Shown here piece by piece: positions 34,130 through 43,856 of a stretch of DNA of 47,082 nt. The stretch comes from an uncultured Thermomicrobiales bacterium. Lineage in GTDB: Bacteria > Chloroflexota > Chloroflexia > Thermomicrobiales > UBA6265. The notes beneath the pieces are model-generated. The model was given only the letters and a program-made list of their open reading frames with translations, had not been told where the DNA came from and made no database searches. The DNA lies in contig CADCWL010000005.1 in NCBI GenBank assembly GCA_902806405.1, positions 1-47,082 of the forward strand, written 5' to 3'. Positions within the stretch are counted from its first letter, which is position 1. Every line of letters starts with the position of its first letter. Made by a program: the position numbers and the translations under genes.

Positions 34130-35677
34130 CTAGAGGAACGCCAAGGGGTCGACGTCCACCCCGTTCTGCTGAACGATGAAGTGAACGTGCGGTCCGGTCG
34201 AGTTCCCGGTGCTCCCCATTGCGCCGATCTGGTCGCCCTGGGCGACCGCCTCGCCGGCAGCGACCCAGAGCTCGGCCATGTGGCCGTACAGTGTCTTGAA
34301 GCCGTTGCCGTGGTCGATCTTGACGTAGTAGCCGAGGCCGCAGTCGCACCAGCCCGAGTACTCGACCACGCCGCCGTCGGCCGCCATCAGCGGCGTCCCG
34401 TAGACGTTGGCGAGGTCGATGCCGTTGTGGAAGTTGCATCCCAGCGCCGGACTGTACGGCTCGAACCAGTAGGGGCTGCAGCCGAACCCCTGGGTGAAGG
34501 TGTACCCCCCCACCGGTTCGGTGAACGCCCCGGTCGCCTGCCCGGGAAGCTCGAGCCGCGGCAGCTCGGGGACGTTCGGCAACTCCGGCGCCTCCGGGAC
34601 GTCAATCTCCGGCCTCCGGTCGCCGTCAGGGGCAGGCGGTTGGTCGGCCTCGTTCAAAAAGACGCTCGTCACGTAGCCGGCAACGTCGCCGTCGGTGATT
34701 ACGTACCAGCCGGTGCCGGTCGGGTCCGTGAACGGCCCGTCGAGGATCTGGACCACGTCGTTCTCCGGCACGCCGCCGACCCGCTCCGCGTCCGGCGCCG
34801 GATCGGTTCGAATGTTGAGCCCGGTCCCGTCGTCGGTGATCGCCTGGACGTAGGAGCCGACGGAGAAGGCCGGTCCGGCGATCGAGGCCTCCTCGACGGC
34901 GGCGGGAGTCTCGGCCGGTGCCGCGTCGTCTGCCGCCGGCGGCCCTTCGGTCGGTGACGGCGCTTCGGCCGGCACCGGCGTCGTGCCGTCGGGGGCCAGG
35001 TAGGAGCCGAGCACCCAGCCGTCTTGGCCGCCGTACCGCACCGGCCACCACCTCCCGCCGTCGACGTAGACGGTGTCCGCCTCGTCGATGCGGAGCTCGA
35101 CGACCGCATCGAAGGGGAGGGCGCCGATCGACTCGGCCGCCGTCCCGGCCAGCTGCCGGAGGTTGACCCCTTCCGGGTCGGCCACGCGGGCGGTGGTGCC
35201 ACCGAGGTTCTCCCCGTCGCTCGCTGCGGGGATTTCCCCCAGCCCAGGGTCCGCGGCCTCCTCCGGCGCCACCTCGGCGGGGCCCTCTGCGGCCGCAGCA
35301 GCGGGCGCTCCCGGGTCCTCCTGCCCGTCGATCTCGAGGAAGAAGCCGGCCACCCAGCCGTCGCCGGCCGGGGTCCGCACCGGCCACCAGCGGGTGCTCC
35401 CGTCCGGGTCGTAGACGGTGTCCCGCTCGTCGGTGAGGAGGCCGACCACCGTTCCCTCGGAGAGGGTGCCGATCACCTCCGCACCGTAGTCCGGCTCCGC
35501 TCGAAGGAGCACCCCGTCGGCGCTGCCTTCGATCGTCCCCGAGCCGGACTCCGCCGCCGCCCGCTCAACCCGCGACGGCGCCAGCGGCGCGAGCGCCGCC
35601 CCGGCGATCGCCACCGCCGCCACCACCGCCACCAACCGCGACGTCGCAGGCGATTTGCGCGCTGCTAGCCTCAACAC
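34130..35677 (-). CDS. Secreted SH3/M23-family cell-wall hydrolase
   Basis: A 515-residue exported protein. A signal segment (RLVAVVAAVAIAGAALAPL) is followed by three SH3b-type repeats, the first two with WWPVRTPAGDGWVAGFFLEI and WWPVRYGGQDGWVLGSYLAP, the third with GWYVITDGDVAGYVTSVFLN, joined by Ala/Pro/Glu-rich linkers. The C-terminal M23 peptidase domain has HNGIDLA (zinc His and Asp) and the HVHF zinc/catalytic pair: a peptidoglycan endopeptidase of LytM type, or a degenerate regulator. The same frame is open far upstream (to 38290), but this is the shadow of trigger factor; GTG 35677 behind GGAGGAG directly precedes the signal peptide. ATG 35791 is an alternative. Confidence 0.9.
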   Translation of the reverse strand: MLRLAARKSPATSRLVAVVAAVAIAGAALAPLAPSRVERAAAESGSGTIEGSADGVLLRAEPDYGAEVIGTLSEGTVVGLLTDERDTVYDPDGSTRWWPVRTPAGDGWVAGFFLEIDGQEDPGAPAAAAAEGPAEVAPEEAADPGLGEIPAASDGENLGGTTARVADPEGVNLRQLAGTAAESIGALPFDAVVELRIDEADTVYVDGGRWWPVRYGGQDGWVLGSYLAPDGTTPVPAEAPSPTEGPPAADDAAPAETPAAVEEASIAGPAFSVGSYVQAITDDGTGLNIRTDPAPDAERVGGVPENDVVQILDGPFTDPTGTGWYVITDGDVAGYVTSVFLNEADQPPAPDGDRRPEIDVPEAPELPNVPELPRLELPGQATGAFTEPVGGYTFTQGFGCSPYWFEPYSPALGCNFHNGIDLANVYGTPLMAADGGVVEYSGWCDCGLGYYVKIDHGNGFKTLYGHMAELWVAAGEAVAQGDQIGAMGSTGNSTGPHVHFIVQQNGVDVDPLAFL

Positions 35678-36111
35678 CCTTCTCCTCCACGCCGATCGCA
35701 CGCCAAGCGCGTCGTCGCCAACCTTCGGCACCTCGCCGCCCTCGGACCCGTCCACGTACGGCCGCTCTCCGGTGTCCCTACGGTCCGTCATCTGAGCGTC
35801 GGCGCCGGAAGGTGACGGTCGGCGGTGAGGACACCCGACCCGATGCGTCCGTCCTGCGGCGGGACACCGGACGGCAGTGCCGCAGTCCGAACGTACGGGC
35901 GTACGTAGCCGTCGATCTCGTGGCCTGCCAGCCACCTTAGCAGCGCCCAGGCCGACGCCGCAAGGTGAACGTACGCCCTGTTCGTCCAATCTGCTTGAAT
36001 TATCCGCAGAAGAACGCCGCCGGGCTTCCGAGACGTGGTGACAGCGGGACACGGCCTTTGAAACCGCGTCCATGGTGGCGCCGGTGGTGACGAATCGCGT
36101 GAGGACCTCTC
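35678..36111. other. Divergent intergenic region between the M23 and tig genes
   Basis: No gene is recognised unless the M23 protein begins at 35791. It contains ACGTACGGGCGTACGT (35891-35906; 6-bp arms, 4-base centre) and another CGTACG-containing segment at 35967-35978 (GAACGTACGCCC), possible regulator sites. Confidence 0.4.
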
Positions 36112-36120
36112 TGCTATACT
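36112..36120 (+). promoter_or_regulatory. Extended -10 promoter of the tig gene
   Basis: TGCTATACT combines TATACT (36115-36120) with the TG extension one base before it. No good -35 is seen at 16-18 bases, which is common with extended -10 promoters. It lies about 120 bases before the tig start. Confidence 0.5.
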
Positions 36121-36247
36121 CCCGCGCCGGAGTGAAACAACCCGGGCGGTTGAGCTGTGCCGCCGAAGACGACTGGGCACGGTCACGCCGCGGAGTGTCG
36201 GCCGCCCCGCAACGATCCGTATCCGGGGAAGAAGGGACGCGACGAGC

Positions 36248-38023
36248 GTGAAGCTGAACGTGGAGCGGCTGCCCGAGAGCCGGGTGCTGCTTGACATCGC
36301 CGCCGACGAGGACGAGTTCGCGAAGGCGATGGACCGCGCCTACCGCCGGGTCGCGGGCCAGGTCGTGATCCCCGGCTTCCGCAAGGGGAAGGCGCCGCGG
36401 GGCATCATCGAGCGGACCTACGGGCGCGGCGTTGTCGTCGACGAGGCCCACAAGCAGCTGATGACCGACCTCTACCGCCGGGTCATCGAGCAGGAGGAGC
36501 TGGTCCCGGTCGGCGACCCGGAGGTCGAGGTCGTCGTCGCCGAGCCGCTCGCCTTTAAGGTGACCCTGCCCGTCTACCCAACCATCGAACCCGGTCCGTA
36601 CGTCGCGGTCCGCGTCGAGCCGATCGACGCCGCCGTCGCCGAGGCGGACATCGACGAGGTCGTCGAGCGCCTCCGCAAGCAGCAGAGCCCCTGGGTCGAC
36701 CCCGAAGAGGGCGGCCTGGAGGTCGGCCCCGATCTCGTCCTGGAGCGGAAGCGTCGCACCCCCCGTCCGGGCGATCAGGTCACCATCGACTACGCGGTCC
36801 GCGAGGACGGCGAGTCCTCCGGGGAGCCGGTCGTCGACGCCGTCTTTGTCCTTGGCGAGAGCAACCTGCTGCCGCGGATGGAGGAGGAGATCGGGCGCCT
36901 CCTGATCGGTGAGACCGCCGAGTTCGCCGTTGCCTACGCCGAGGACGACGAGACGATCGACCCTGACCGCCGCGGCAAGACCCTCCACTACATGGTCACG
37001 CTCAAGGGGCTCAAGGAGCGCGAGCTGCTCCCCCTCGACGACGACTTTGCCCGCGCTGTGGCCGAGGTCGACTCGCTCGATCAACTCCGTGGCGAGATCC
37101 GCGACGATCTCCGCCAGGGCAAGACCGCCGACGCCCGCGCCGCCGTGGTCGCCCGAATCGTCGACGCGATGGCCGCCACCGCTAGCCTCGACTTGCCGGG
37201 GCCGATGATCGACGACGCGGTCGAGGAGGACCTCCGCGGCTTCCGTGGCCAGCTCTCCCAACGCCGCGTCTCCCTGGAGGAGTACCTCCGCGTCCGCGGT
37301 CAGAGTGAGGCCGACCTCCGCGCCGAACTGCGCCCGGCCGCCGCCAAGCGGCTCCGTAACTCCCTCCTGCTGCGCGAGGTCGCCCGCCGGGAGGGGATCG
37401 CCGTCGACGACGCCGACGTCCAGGCCGAGATCGACCGCCTCGTCGCCGCCTCCCGCGGCGCCACCGACCCGGCCCAGCTCGCCGAGTTCTACGGCAGCGA
37501 CTATTTCCGCGGCGTCCTCCGGAGTGACCTCTTCGAGCGCCGGGTCACCGACCGCCTGATCGAGATCGCGACCGAGGGCCGCGGCGCCGTCCTCAACGGC
37601 TGGGTCGAGTCTGAGCCGGTGCCCGACGCCAAGGCGGCTTCGCCCGCGGGCGACGCCGGACCGACCGGATCGACGGACGGGGTGGACGAGGAGCCCGACC
37701 CGACGCTCAGCGTCGGTGACGTGCACGACGACGCGGGCGAGGTGTCCGTTCCACCGCCGCCGGGAGAAGGCGCCCTCGACCGGGCGCTGACCCTTGGCAC
37801 CATGCCCGGACAGCCCGGCGACCTCGCCGGTGCCGAGACGGCCGCGGTCTCGTCTGAGACTGTCGCGGGCGCTCCCGATCCGGCCCAGGCGGCCGCCGCC
37901 GGCCACGAGGCGGAGAACGCCACCGTCGCCGACCGGGCCCCCGACGACGCCGTCACCCCCGAGGAGCGGGAGGCGCTCGGACCGCCGGGCGAAGGCGGCG
38001 ACCTCCCGAACCCGACGTACTAG
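36248..38023 (+). CDS. tig: Trigger factor (ribosome-associated chaperone/PPIase)
   Basis: A 591-residue chaperone. The N-terminal ribosome-binding domain carries VIPGFRKGKAPRGIIERTYG (the GFRxGxxP signature). A divergent FKBP-like PPIase domain follows (PGDQVTIDYAVREDGE to MVTLKGLKEREL), then the helical C-terminal domain to about residue 460. The last 130 residues are an acidic, Pro/Ala/Gly-rich tail without homology, so the protein is about 150 residues longer than E. coli trigger factor. The start is GTG 36248. It lies upstream of clpP and clpX, the widespread tig-clpP-clpX order. Confidence 0.93.
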   Translation: MKLNVERLPESRVLLDIAADEDEFAKAMDRAYRRVAGQVVIPGFRKGKAPRGIIERTYGRGVVVDEAHKQLMTDLYRRVIEQEELVPVGDPEVEVVVAEPLAFKVTLPVYPTIEPGPYVAVRVEPIDAAVAEADIDEVVERLRKQQSPWVDPEEGGLEVGPDLVLERKRRTPRPGDQVTIDYAVREDGESSGEPVVDAVFVLGESNLLPRMEEEIGRLLIGETAEFAVAYAEDDETIDPDRRGKTLHYMVTLKGLKERELLPLDDDFARAVAEVDSLDQLRGEIRDDLRQGKTADARAAVVARIVDAMAATASLDLPGPMIDDAVEEDLRGFRGQLSQRRVSLEEYLRVRGQSEADLRAELRPAAAKRLRNSLLLREVARREGIAVDDADVQAEIDRLVAASRGATDPAQLAEFYGSDYFRGVLRSDLFERRVTDRLIEIATEGRGAVLNGWVESEPVPDAKAASPAGDAGPTGSTDGVDEEPDPTLSVGDVHDDAGEVSVPPPPGEGALDRALTLGTMPGQPGDLAGAETAAVSSETVAGAPDPAQAAAAGHEAENATVADRAPDDAVTPEEREALGPPGEGGDLPNPTY

Positions 38024-38830
38024 CGGCGGGTCGGCGGCCTGGAACCGTGACCGCCGCAGGTGGCGGCGGCTCGCTTCCGCCCTCCCGCCGGAGGTGACCG
38101 TCGGCCGCGGGTTGGCGGGGGACTCAGAGGGCCAGCGTCGTGCTCCGTGACGGCCGTCGGCCCCGACGTGCTGCCCTCCCGTGCCCGGTCGAACCCGTGC
38201 CGAAAACGCGTCCGCCCGGTTTCCTCGCAACGCACGAAACCGCCGGGGACTCGATGCCCAGTTCTCGACGGCGATCCTTGTCCTGGTCACGAGAAGACGA
38301 GGTCAACCGGCTCGCGGGAGGCTGCCCGGGCGTGCAATGCCCCGGGCCGCGCGGCCAGGGGTGCTGTTCGCGGGATACGAGTGGGGGGCAGGTTCAGGGC
38401 CGAATGCCGTGGACATAAGGTCGCGGGAGACAGGGGCACCGGGAGGGTACGGTGGGACCTATGGGCAGCCCGTGTCGGCCCGGCGCGGGGCGATGCCGGG
38501 AAGGCGCGCGACGAAAAATCGACCGTCGACGAGCGGTTACCAGCCTCAGGTGCCGGGCCGGTACCGGTGCCGGGACCGTCGTCCGCCCACCGCCGCATGT
38601 TCTGGGAACGCGCCGGGCAATGCGGACGGGGCGAACGATCGGTGTCGGCCAGGCTACCACCGTCCTCCAGCCCGCCATTCGTCGACCACGCCCCTGCCCG
38701 TTCGGACGGCTACCGGCCCCGGCCCCCTGCCAGTATCATTAGTCCCCTACGGCTTGCGGGCGAGCGCGTGACGGGGCGGTCGGAAGACCGCGCCGACGCG
38801 GATAGCATGCAGAAAGCAGAGGACCCCACG
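38024..38830. other. Intergenic, no gene recognised
   Basis: An 807-base gap, unusually long between tig and clpP. Open frames here are arginine/proline-rich and unlike known families. TATCAT at 38734-38739 may be a -10 of the clpP promoter; no clear -35 was found. Confidence 0.45.
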
Positions 38831-39487
38831 ATGGAGATCCCGACGATCGAGAACCTGATCCCGATGGTGGTCGAGAGCACCAACCGCGGCGAGCGCGCCT
38901 TCGACATCTACTCCCGGCTCCTCAAGGACCGGATCGTCTTCCTCGGCACGCCGGTCGACGATCAGATCGCCAACGTGATCATCGCCCAGATGCTCTTCCT
39001 GGCCCACGAGGACCCGGAGCAGGACATCCGCCTCTACATTAACTCGCCGGGCGGCGTCGTCTACTCCGGCCTCGCCATCTATGATACGATCCAAATGATC
39101 AAACCTGACGTTGCCACCTTCTGCATGGGCATGGGCGCCAGCATGGCGGCCGTGCTGCTTGCGGGCGGCACCAAGGGGAAGCGGTTCGCGCTCCCCAACG
39201 CCCGGGTCATGATCCACCAGGGCTCCGCCGGCTTCCGCGGTGCCGTCCCCGACATCGAGGTCGTCGCCCGCGAGACCCTCTCGTTGACGACCAAGCTGAC
39301 CGAGATCCTCGCCGCCCACTCCGGGCAGGAGTTCGACAAGGTCAAGCGCGACACGGAGCGCGATTACTACATGACCGCCCAGGAGGCCAAGGAGTACGGC
39401 CTCGTTGACGAGGTCCTCGAGCCGGCCCACCTGGTCGGCGTGGCCGCCTCCGCCGAAGGCGCCGGCAACGGCCGCGAGAAGCTGTAA
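38831..39487 (+). CDS. clpP: ATP-dependent Clp protease proteolytic subunit ClpP
   Basis: A 218-residue serine protease subunit. It has [20 protein letters not shown], the active Ser in [14 protein letters not shown], the His in [11 protein letters not shown] and the Asp in [10 protein letters not shown]. It forms a tetradecamer that degrades proteins unfolded by ClpX. ATG 38831 is chosen (AGAGGA upstream; fits family N-terminus); ATG 38807 is also in frame. ClpX is encoded 99 bases downstream. Confidence 0.97.
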   Translation: MEIPTIENLIPMVVESTNRGERAFDIYSRLLKDRIVFLGTPVDDQIANVIIAQMLFLAHEDPEQDIRLYINSPGGVVYSGLAIYDTIQMIKPDVATFCMGMGASMAAVLLAGGTKGKRFALPNARVMIHQGSAGFRGAVPDIEVVARETLSLTTKLTEILAAHSGQEFDKVKRDTERDYYMTAQEAKEYGLVDEVLEPAHLVGVAASAEGAGNGREKL

Positions 39488-39586
39488 CGCGGAGGACGAC
39501 ACGGGGGTCCGCGCTCCGGTGCCGATGGCCAAGCCAACGACAGGGACGACCGACCGGACGCCGGAGACGCGGATGAGAGCGGCGGC

Positions 39587-40858
39587 ATGAACGCGACGCG
39601 AGGTGGGCGGGTGCATTACCGGTGTTCTTTCTGCAACAAGGGCCAAGAAGAGGTGCGACGCCTCATCGCCGGGCCCAACCAGGTCTACATCTGCGACGAA
39701 TGCGTCCAGCTCTGCCGCGAGATCATCGACGAGGAGGAGCCGCCCGCTCCCCGCTTGGAGACGAGCTTCGCCAAGATCCCGACCCCGCGTAAGCTCTACG
39801 AGCAGCTCAACCAGTACGTCATCGGCCAGGACCGCGCCAAAAAGATCCTCTCCGTCGCCGTCTACAACCACTACAAGCGGATCAACGCCGACGCCGAGCG
39901 GGCCGACGATGTCGAGCTCCAGAAGAGCAACATCCTCCTCGTCGGCCCCACCGGCTGCGGCAAAACGCTCCTCGCCCAGACCCTGGCCAAGCTGCTGGAC
40001 GTCCCCTTCTCGATCGCCGACGCGACCGCCCTGACCGAGGCCGGCTACGTCGGCGAGGACGTGGAAAACATCCTGCTGCGACTGATCCAGGCCGCCGGCG
40101 ATGTCGCCCGCGCCCAGACCGGGATCATCTACATCGACGAGATCGATAAGATCGCGCGCAAGGCCGACAACCCGAGCATCACCCGCGACGTTTCCGGCGA
40201 GGGTGTCCAGCAGGCACTCCTCAAGATCATCGAGGGGACCGTCGCCAACGTCCCGCCCCAGAGCGGCCGCAAGCACCCCCACCAGGAATATATCCAGATC
40301 GACACCCGCAACATCCTCTTCATCTGCGGCGGCGCCTTCGAGGGCCTGGAGGAGATCGTCGCCAAGCGGATCGGCCGACAGGCGCTGATGGGATTCGGCT
40401 CCGGCTCGGACGAGGCGCACGATGCCGACCCGAACCCCCTGCAGCACGTCAACCACGACGACCTGCTCAAGTACGGCCTGATCCCCGAGTTCGTCGGCCG
40501 CCTCCCCGTCTCGGTCGCCCTCGACCAACTGACCCGGCCGGAGTTGATGCGGATCCTGACCGAGCCGCGCAACGCCGTCATCAAGCAGTACAAGAAGTTC
40601 TTCAACCTGGACAAGGTCGAGCTCGTCTTCACCGACGACGCCCTTGAGGCGACCGCCAAGCAGGCCGAGGAGCGCAAAACCGGCGCCCGCGGCCTCCGCA
40701 CCACGATCGAGGAAATCCTCCTCGAGGTGATGTACGAGATCCCCTCCCTCGACAACGTCCGCAAGTGCGTCGTCGACGCCAACGTCATCAATAACCGCTC
40801 CCGCCCACTCCTGATGAGCGTCAACGAGCAGGAGATCCCCTACGCCGAGACGGCGTAG
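39587..40858 (+). CDS. clpX: ATP-dependent Clp protease ATP-binding subunit ClpX
   Basis: A 423-residue AAA+ unfoldase. The N-terminal zinc-binding domain has [18 protein letters not shown] and CDECVQLC; Walker A is GPTGCGKT, the pore loop GYVGED, Walker [11 protein letters not shown], and the arginine-finger region EFVGRLP is followed by the C-terminal small domain with the sensor-2 motif TGARGLR. The ClpP-contact loop reads LMGFG (usual IGFG). ATG 39587 is the start. Confidence 0.97.
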   Translation: MNATRGGRVHYRCSFCNKGQEEVRRLIAGPNQVYICDECVQLCREIIDEEEPPAPRLETSFAKIPTPRKLYEQLNQYVIGQDRAKKILSVAVYNHYKRINADAERADDVELQKSNILLVGPTGCGKTLLAQTLAKLLDVPFSIADATALTEAGYVGEDVENILLRLIQAAGDVARAQTGIIYIDEIDKIARKADNPSITRDVSGEGVQQALLKIIEGTVANVPPQSGRKHPHQEYIQIDTRNILFICGGAFEGLEEIVAKRIGRQALMGFGSGSDEAHDADPNPLQHVNHDDLLKYGLIPEFVGRLPVSVALDQLTRPELMRILTEPRNAVIKQYKKFFNLDKVELVFTDDALEATAKQAEERKTGARGLRTTIEEILLEVMYEIPSLDNVRKCVVDANVINNRSRPLLMSVNEQEIPYAETA

Positions 40859-41480
40859 GGGCCGTGCGGAGGGCCGGTAACCGCCTGCGATCAAGGCGAT
40901 GCGACGGAGCACGGCCGGGATCTTCGGCTCCCCGCCGGCGCCTTCGGTGCCGCCATCGTTGCGGAACGGTTTGAGACCGATCGCACCCGTGCGCTTGGGT
41001 GTTACCGCTCTCTCGCCCCCTCCTCTGCCCCGATGTGACCCGCGGGTTCGTCCTGGGGCCCGAATTCTGGAGCCCCGAACGCCGCGCGGGGTGTGGGCGA
41101 GTGGTGGACGACGCGGGTGACGTCCGCGAAGCGGGCGCGAGTGGTGGCGCAACCGGAAGCGTGCGACCCGGATCGAGCCGGCCTCGGGCACGTCGTCAGG
41201 GACCTCGCTGCAGGAGCGGTGTCGGGGAAGGAGCGTCCGCCGGTAGCCGACGCTTGCGGCGCTATGCTACCCGCGTCCGGTCGACGTGCCGGCGGAGTGG
41301 CCGAGTCCAAGCTGGGTGGCGACCGCCACGCCGGAGGCGGCGCCGAACCGGGCGTTTGGTTGCCCCCGGTCTGCGACTTGCGTCAAGAGGTGCGGCCGGT
41401 GGTTGGGCTCTAGCAACCAGGGCCGACGGTCAGGCAACGAGGCCGCGGGACCGCTGCACAGCGGTGGAGGGCGTGACGGG
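40859..41480. other. Intergenic, no gene recognised
   Basis: A 622-base gap between clpX and the lipid operon. The only open frames are shadows or low-complexity. TATGCT at 41263-41268 could be a -10 box for the lipid genes, without a convincing -35. Confidence 0.4.
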
Positions 41481-42188
41481 GTGACGTTTCGGCAGTCGTT
41501 GCCGATGGCGGTGACGATGCTCACGCTCGCCTGCGGGCTGGCGGCCCTGGAGGCCGCACGGACGGGCGCCTGGGACGCGTCCCTCCGGCTGATCCTGCTG
41601 GCGGCCATCGCGGACGGCGTCGATGGCCCGCTCGCCCGGTGGCTCGGGGCGACGAGCGCGATGGGCGAGCAACTGGACTCGCTCGCCGACATGGTCGCCT
41701 TCGGGATCGCGCCCGCGTTCCTCTTCTCGGCGTACTATGATCGGGTTCCCGATGCCGTCCGCTTCGGGGGCGCGCTCGTCTTCGTCCTGGCCGGCGCCTA
41801 TCGGCTGGCGCGTTACCACGCCCAGCCGACCGACGGCGCCTTCTGCGGTCTGCCGATCACCGTGGCGGGTCCGCTCCTGACGGCCACGGTGGCGGGACCG
41901 TTCGGCGCCGGCGCGCGGGAGGCCGGTGCCGTCGGTATCGGGCTCGCCGCGCTGATGGCCTGCCACCACCCGTTCCCGCCGTTCGCGCAGCCGCGCCGGT
42001 GGCTGCTGCCCGCCATCGCCGCGGCCTCGCTGCCGGTGGCGCTCTGGCCTCGGGGGGAGACGCTCGCGGTCGTGGTCGCCCTCACCTTCGGCCTGTACGT
42101 GGTCTGGGGGCTGGTGGGCCGGGTGGTGAACGACGACGTGCCAAGGATCGACGGAGAGGTACGGGAAGTTGTCGGACCGCGCCCCTAG
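41481..42188 (+). CDS. CDP-alcohol phosphatidyltransferase (phosphatidylserine-synthase-like)
   Basis: A 235-residue integral membrane enzyme that joins a CDP-activated lipid to an alcohol. The family motif D-G-x2-A-R-x8-G-x3-D-x3-D is complete: DGPLARWLGATSAMG, then EQLDSLAD. Six or so hydrophobic segments are seen. The serine substrate is inferred from the downstream decarboxylase gene. The frame opens at 41286, but the upstream part is not protein-like; GTG 41481 behind GGAGG is chosen. It overlaps the next gene by 20 bases. Confidence 0.88.
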   Translation: MTFRQSLPMAVTMLTLACGLAALEAARTGAWDASLRLILLAAIADGVDGPLARWLGATSAMGEQLDSLADMVAFGIAPAFLFSAYYDRVPDAVRFGGALVFVLAGAYRLARYHAQPTDGAFCGLPITVAGPLLTATVAGPFGAGAREAGAVGIGLAALMACHHPFPPFAQPRRWLLPAIAAASLPVALWPRGETLAVVVALTFGLYVVWGLVGRVVNDDVPRIDGEVREVVGPRP

Positions 42189-42777
42189 GACTCCTGCGCG
42201 CCGGCCATCGCCCTGGACGTTTCCCCGGGCGGCATTCGGCGCCTGGCGGACGGTTGGCGCGGTGGCGCCGACGAGCCGCGGTCTCGCACGTCGGATCGCG
42301 CGATTGGCCGGGGTGGAGGCGGCGCGCGCCGTCGCCGAGTTTGGCCCCGGGACCGGCGCGATCACCCGCGAGATCCTTTCGGCATTGCCGGGCGACGGCC
42401 GGCTGTGGGCGTTCGAGGTCCACGCGCCCTTCGTGGACCACCTGCGCGCGACGATCGACGACCGACGCCTCGACGTGGTGGCCGAGTCGGCCGAGGCGAT
42501 CGCCGGACTCCGCGAGCGCGAGAACCTGCCCGGCTTCGACGCCATCGTCTCGGCGGTGCCCTTCAGCCTGATGGACCCCGCCCGCACCACCGAGATCCTG
42601 CGCGCGGCGGCGCAGGCGCTGCGACCGAACGGCGTCTTCGTCGCGCTGCAATACCACCCGCGGTACCTCGCGCCGCTCCTGAGCGCCGAGTTCGCCGTGG
42701 TCCGACGAGAGGTATACCTGTGGAATATCCCGCCGGCGAGGCTGCTGCGCGCTCAAAACCCGCCGCGAGCAGAGTGA
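42169..42777 (+). CDS. Phospholipid-N-methyltransferase-like SAM enzyme
   Basis: A 202-residue class I methyltransferase. AFGAWRTVGAVAPTSRGLAR followed by VAEFGPGTGAITREIL is the layout of the PmtA/rRNA-dimethylase-like group that methylates phosphatidylethanolamine. The later FDAIVSAVPFSLMDPART contains the motif IV region (usually SxLPF). The start is TTG 42169 behind GGAGAGGT. Between a phosphatidylserine-synthase-like gene and phosphatidylserine decarboxylase, with overlaps at both ends, the most economical role is stepwise PE methylation toward PC. Confidence 0.78.
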   Translation: MSDRAPRTPARRPSPWTFPRAAFGAWRTVGAVAPTSRGLARRIARLAGVEAARAVAEFGPGTGAITREILSALPGDGRLWAFEVHAPFVDHLRATIDDRRLDVVAESAEAIAGLRERENLPGFDAIVSAVPFSLMDPARTTEILRAAAQALRPNGVFVALQYHPRYLAPLLSAEFAVVRREVYLWNIPPARLLRAQNPPRAE

Positions 42778-43439
42778 GCGAGCCGCGGTGGCGCGCGCTC
42801 GCTGAGGGTCGCCCTCTCCTGCTCGCGGCAGGAGCGGTCGGGATGGCGGCCGCCCGGGCGTTTCCGCCAGCGACCCCCCTCGCGGTCCTCGCGGTCGGCG
42901 CTCTTGCCCTCGCCTTTCGCGACCCGGAGCGTGCCGTCACCCGGCGGCCCACCATCGCGTTGGCGCCGGCCGACGGTCGCGTTATCCACGTCGACCGGGT
43001 CTGGGACGCGTACTGGCAATCCCATCTCGTCGAGATCGCGGTCTTCCTCGCCCTGTGGGACGTCCACGTCCAGCGCATCCCGCTGGATGGGGAGGTCGTC
43101 GCCCAGGAGCGCCGGGCCGGCGCCTACCGACCGGCCATGAGCCGGCTGGCGACCCACGGCAACAATCAGCTCGCGACCTACGTGCGCACCGCGGCCGGCC
43201 CCTGCGTCGTCACCCAGATCAGCGGGCTGCTCGCCCGCCGGATCGTGACCTGGGCACCGCCGGGGACCCGGCTGAGCCAGGGGGAGCGCCTCGGAATGAT
43301 CAAGTTCGGCTCCCAGGTGACCGTGCGCCTGCCGGCAACGGCGTCGGTCTTGGTGGGTGTGGGTGACCACGTTCGGGCCGGTGTGACCCCGGTCGCCGAC
43401 CTGGAGGGTGAGGCTGCTACCGCGTTTCCCGCCACCTAA
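42774..43439 (+). CDS. psd: Phosphatidylserine decarboxylase (archaeal/bacterial short type)
   Basis: A 221-residue proenzyme that forms PE from PS. One or two N-terminal hydrophobic segments are followed by APADGRVIHVDR, ALWDVHVQRIPLDGEVV (His of the active site) and GMIKFGSQVTVRLP, in which Gly-Ser is the self-cleavage site creating the pyruvoyl group. The start is GTG 42774, sharing GTGA with the stop of the methyltransferase gene (4-base overlap). The last part is a short Gly/Ala tail. Confidence 0.9.
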   Translation: MSEPRWRALAEGRPLLLAAGAVGMAAARAFPPATPLAVLAVGALALAFRDPERAVTRRPTIALAPADGRVIHVDRVWDAYWQSHLVEIAVFLALWDVHVQRIPLDGEVVAQERRAGAYRPAMSRLATHGNNQLATYVRTAAGPCVVTQISGLLARRIVTWAPPGTRLSQGERLGMIKFGSQVTVRLPATASVLVGVGDHVRAGVTPVADLEGEAATAFPAT

Positions 43440-43763
43440 CGGGGTCGGCGTTTTCCCCGCCCTCGCCAGCGTGAGCGGCGCGTCGGGCGATGCTTGTCGC
43501 GACAGAGGCGGCGGCGCCCTCCTGATCTGCGCTTAGAAGTTTCCCCGACTCGGGCGATCAAGGGGATCTCGCACGGCTCCCGGGGGTGCGTTGGCCCTCG
43601 ATCCGTGCGGGACGGGGGTTTACCGCGATGACGGCCTCGCCGGGGTCGTCGCCAGCGCCGTCTGTCCCCGGACTTTGGGCCGGCCGCGGCTCGTTACCGT
43701 GACGCCCTAGCCGGGGAGGTGGGAAGGGAACGGACGCGGCCGCCGTCGACGCGGAGACGAAGA
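43440..43763. other. Intergenic, no gene recognised
   Basis: The 3' region between the convergent psd and repeat-protein genes. No ORF with real composition was seen. Confidence 0.4.
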
Positions 43764-43799
43764 AGGGGCCGAGGGGTTTCGGACGGCCCCTCGGCCCCT
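43764..43799. terminator. Bidirectional terminator-like hairpin
   Basis: A 13-bp perfect stem (AGGGGCCGAGGGG and complement) around a 10-base loop, lying between two convergent transcripts, 57 bases beyond the stop of the repeat-protein gene. Confidence 0.7.
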
Positions 43800-43856
43800 C
43801 CAACGACTGGTCAACACCGCGTGCCGGCATCCGCAGGCTGCTCGTCGGCGGGTAGG

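Noticed and set aside
34130..38290. A 1386-codon minus-strand open frame.
   Set aside because: Only its last 515 codons (M23 hydrolase) are real; the rest is the antisense shadow of trigger factor in high-GC sequence, with unnatural composition.
41290..41400. A GGAGTGGCCGAGTCC stretch similar to the 5' end of a tRNA-Ser.
   Set aside because: No anticodon arm, variable arm or matching acceptor strand follows.
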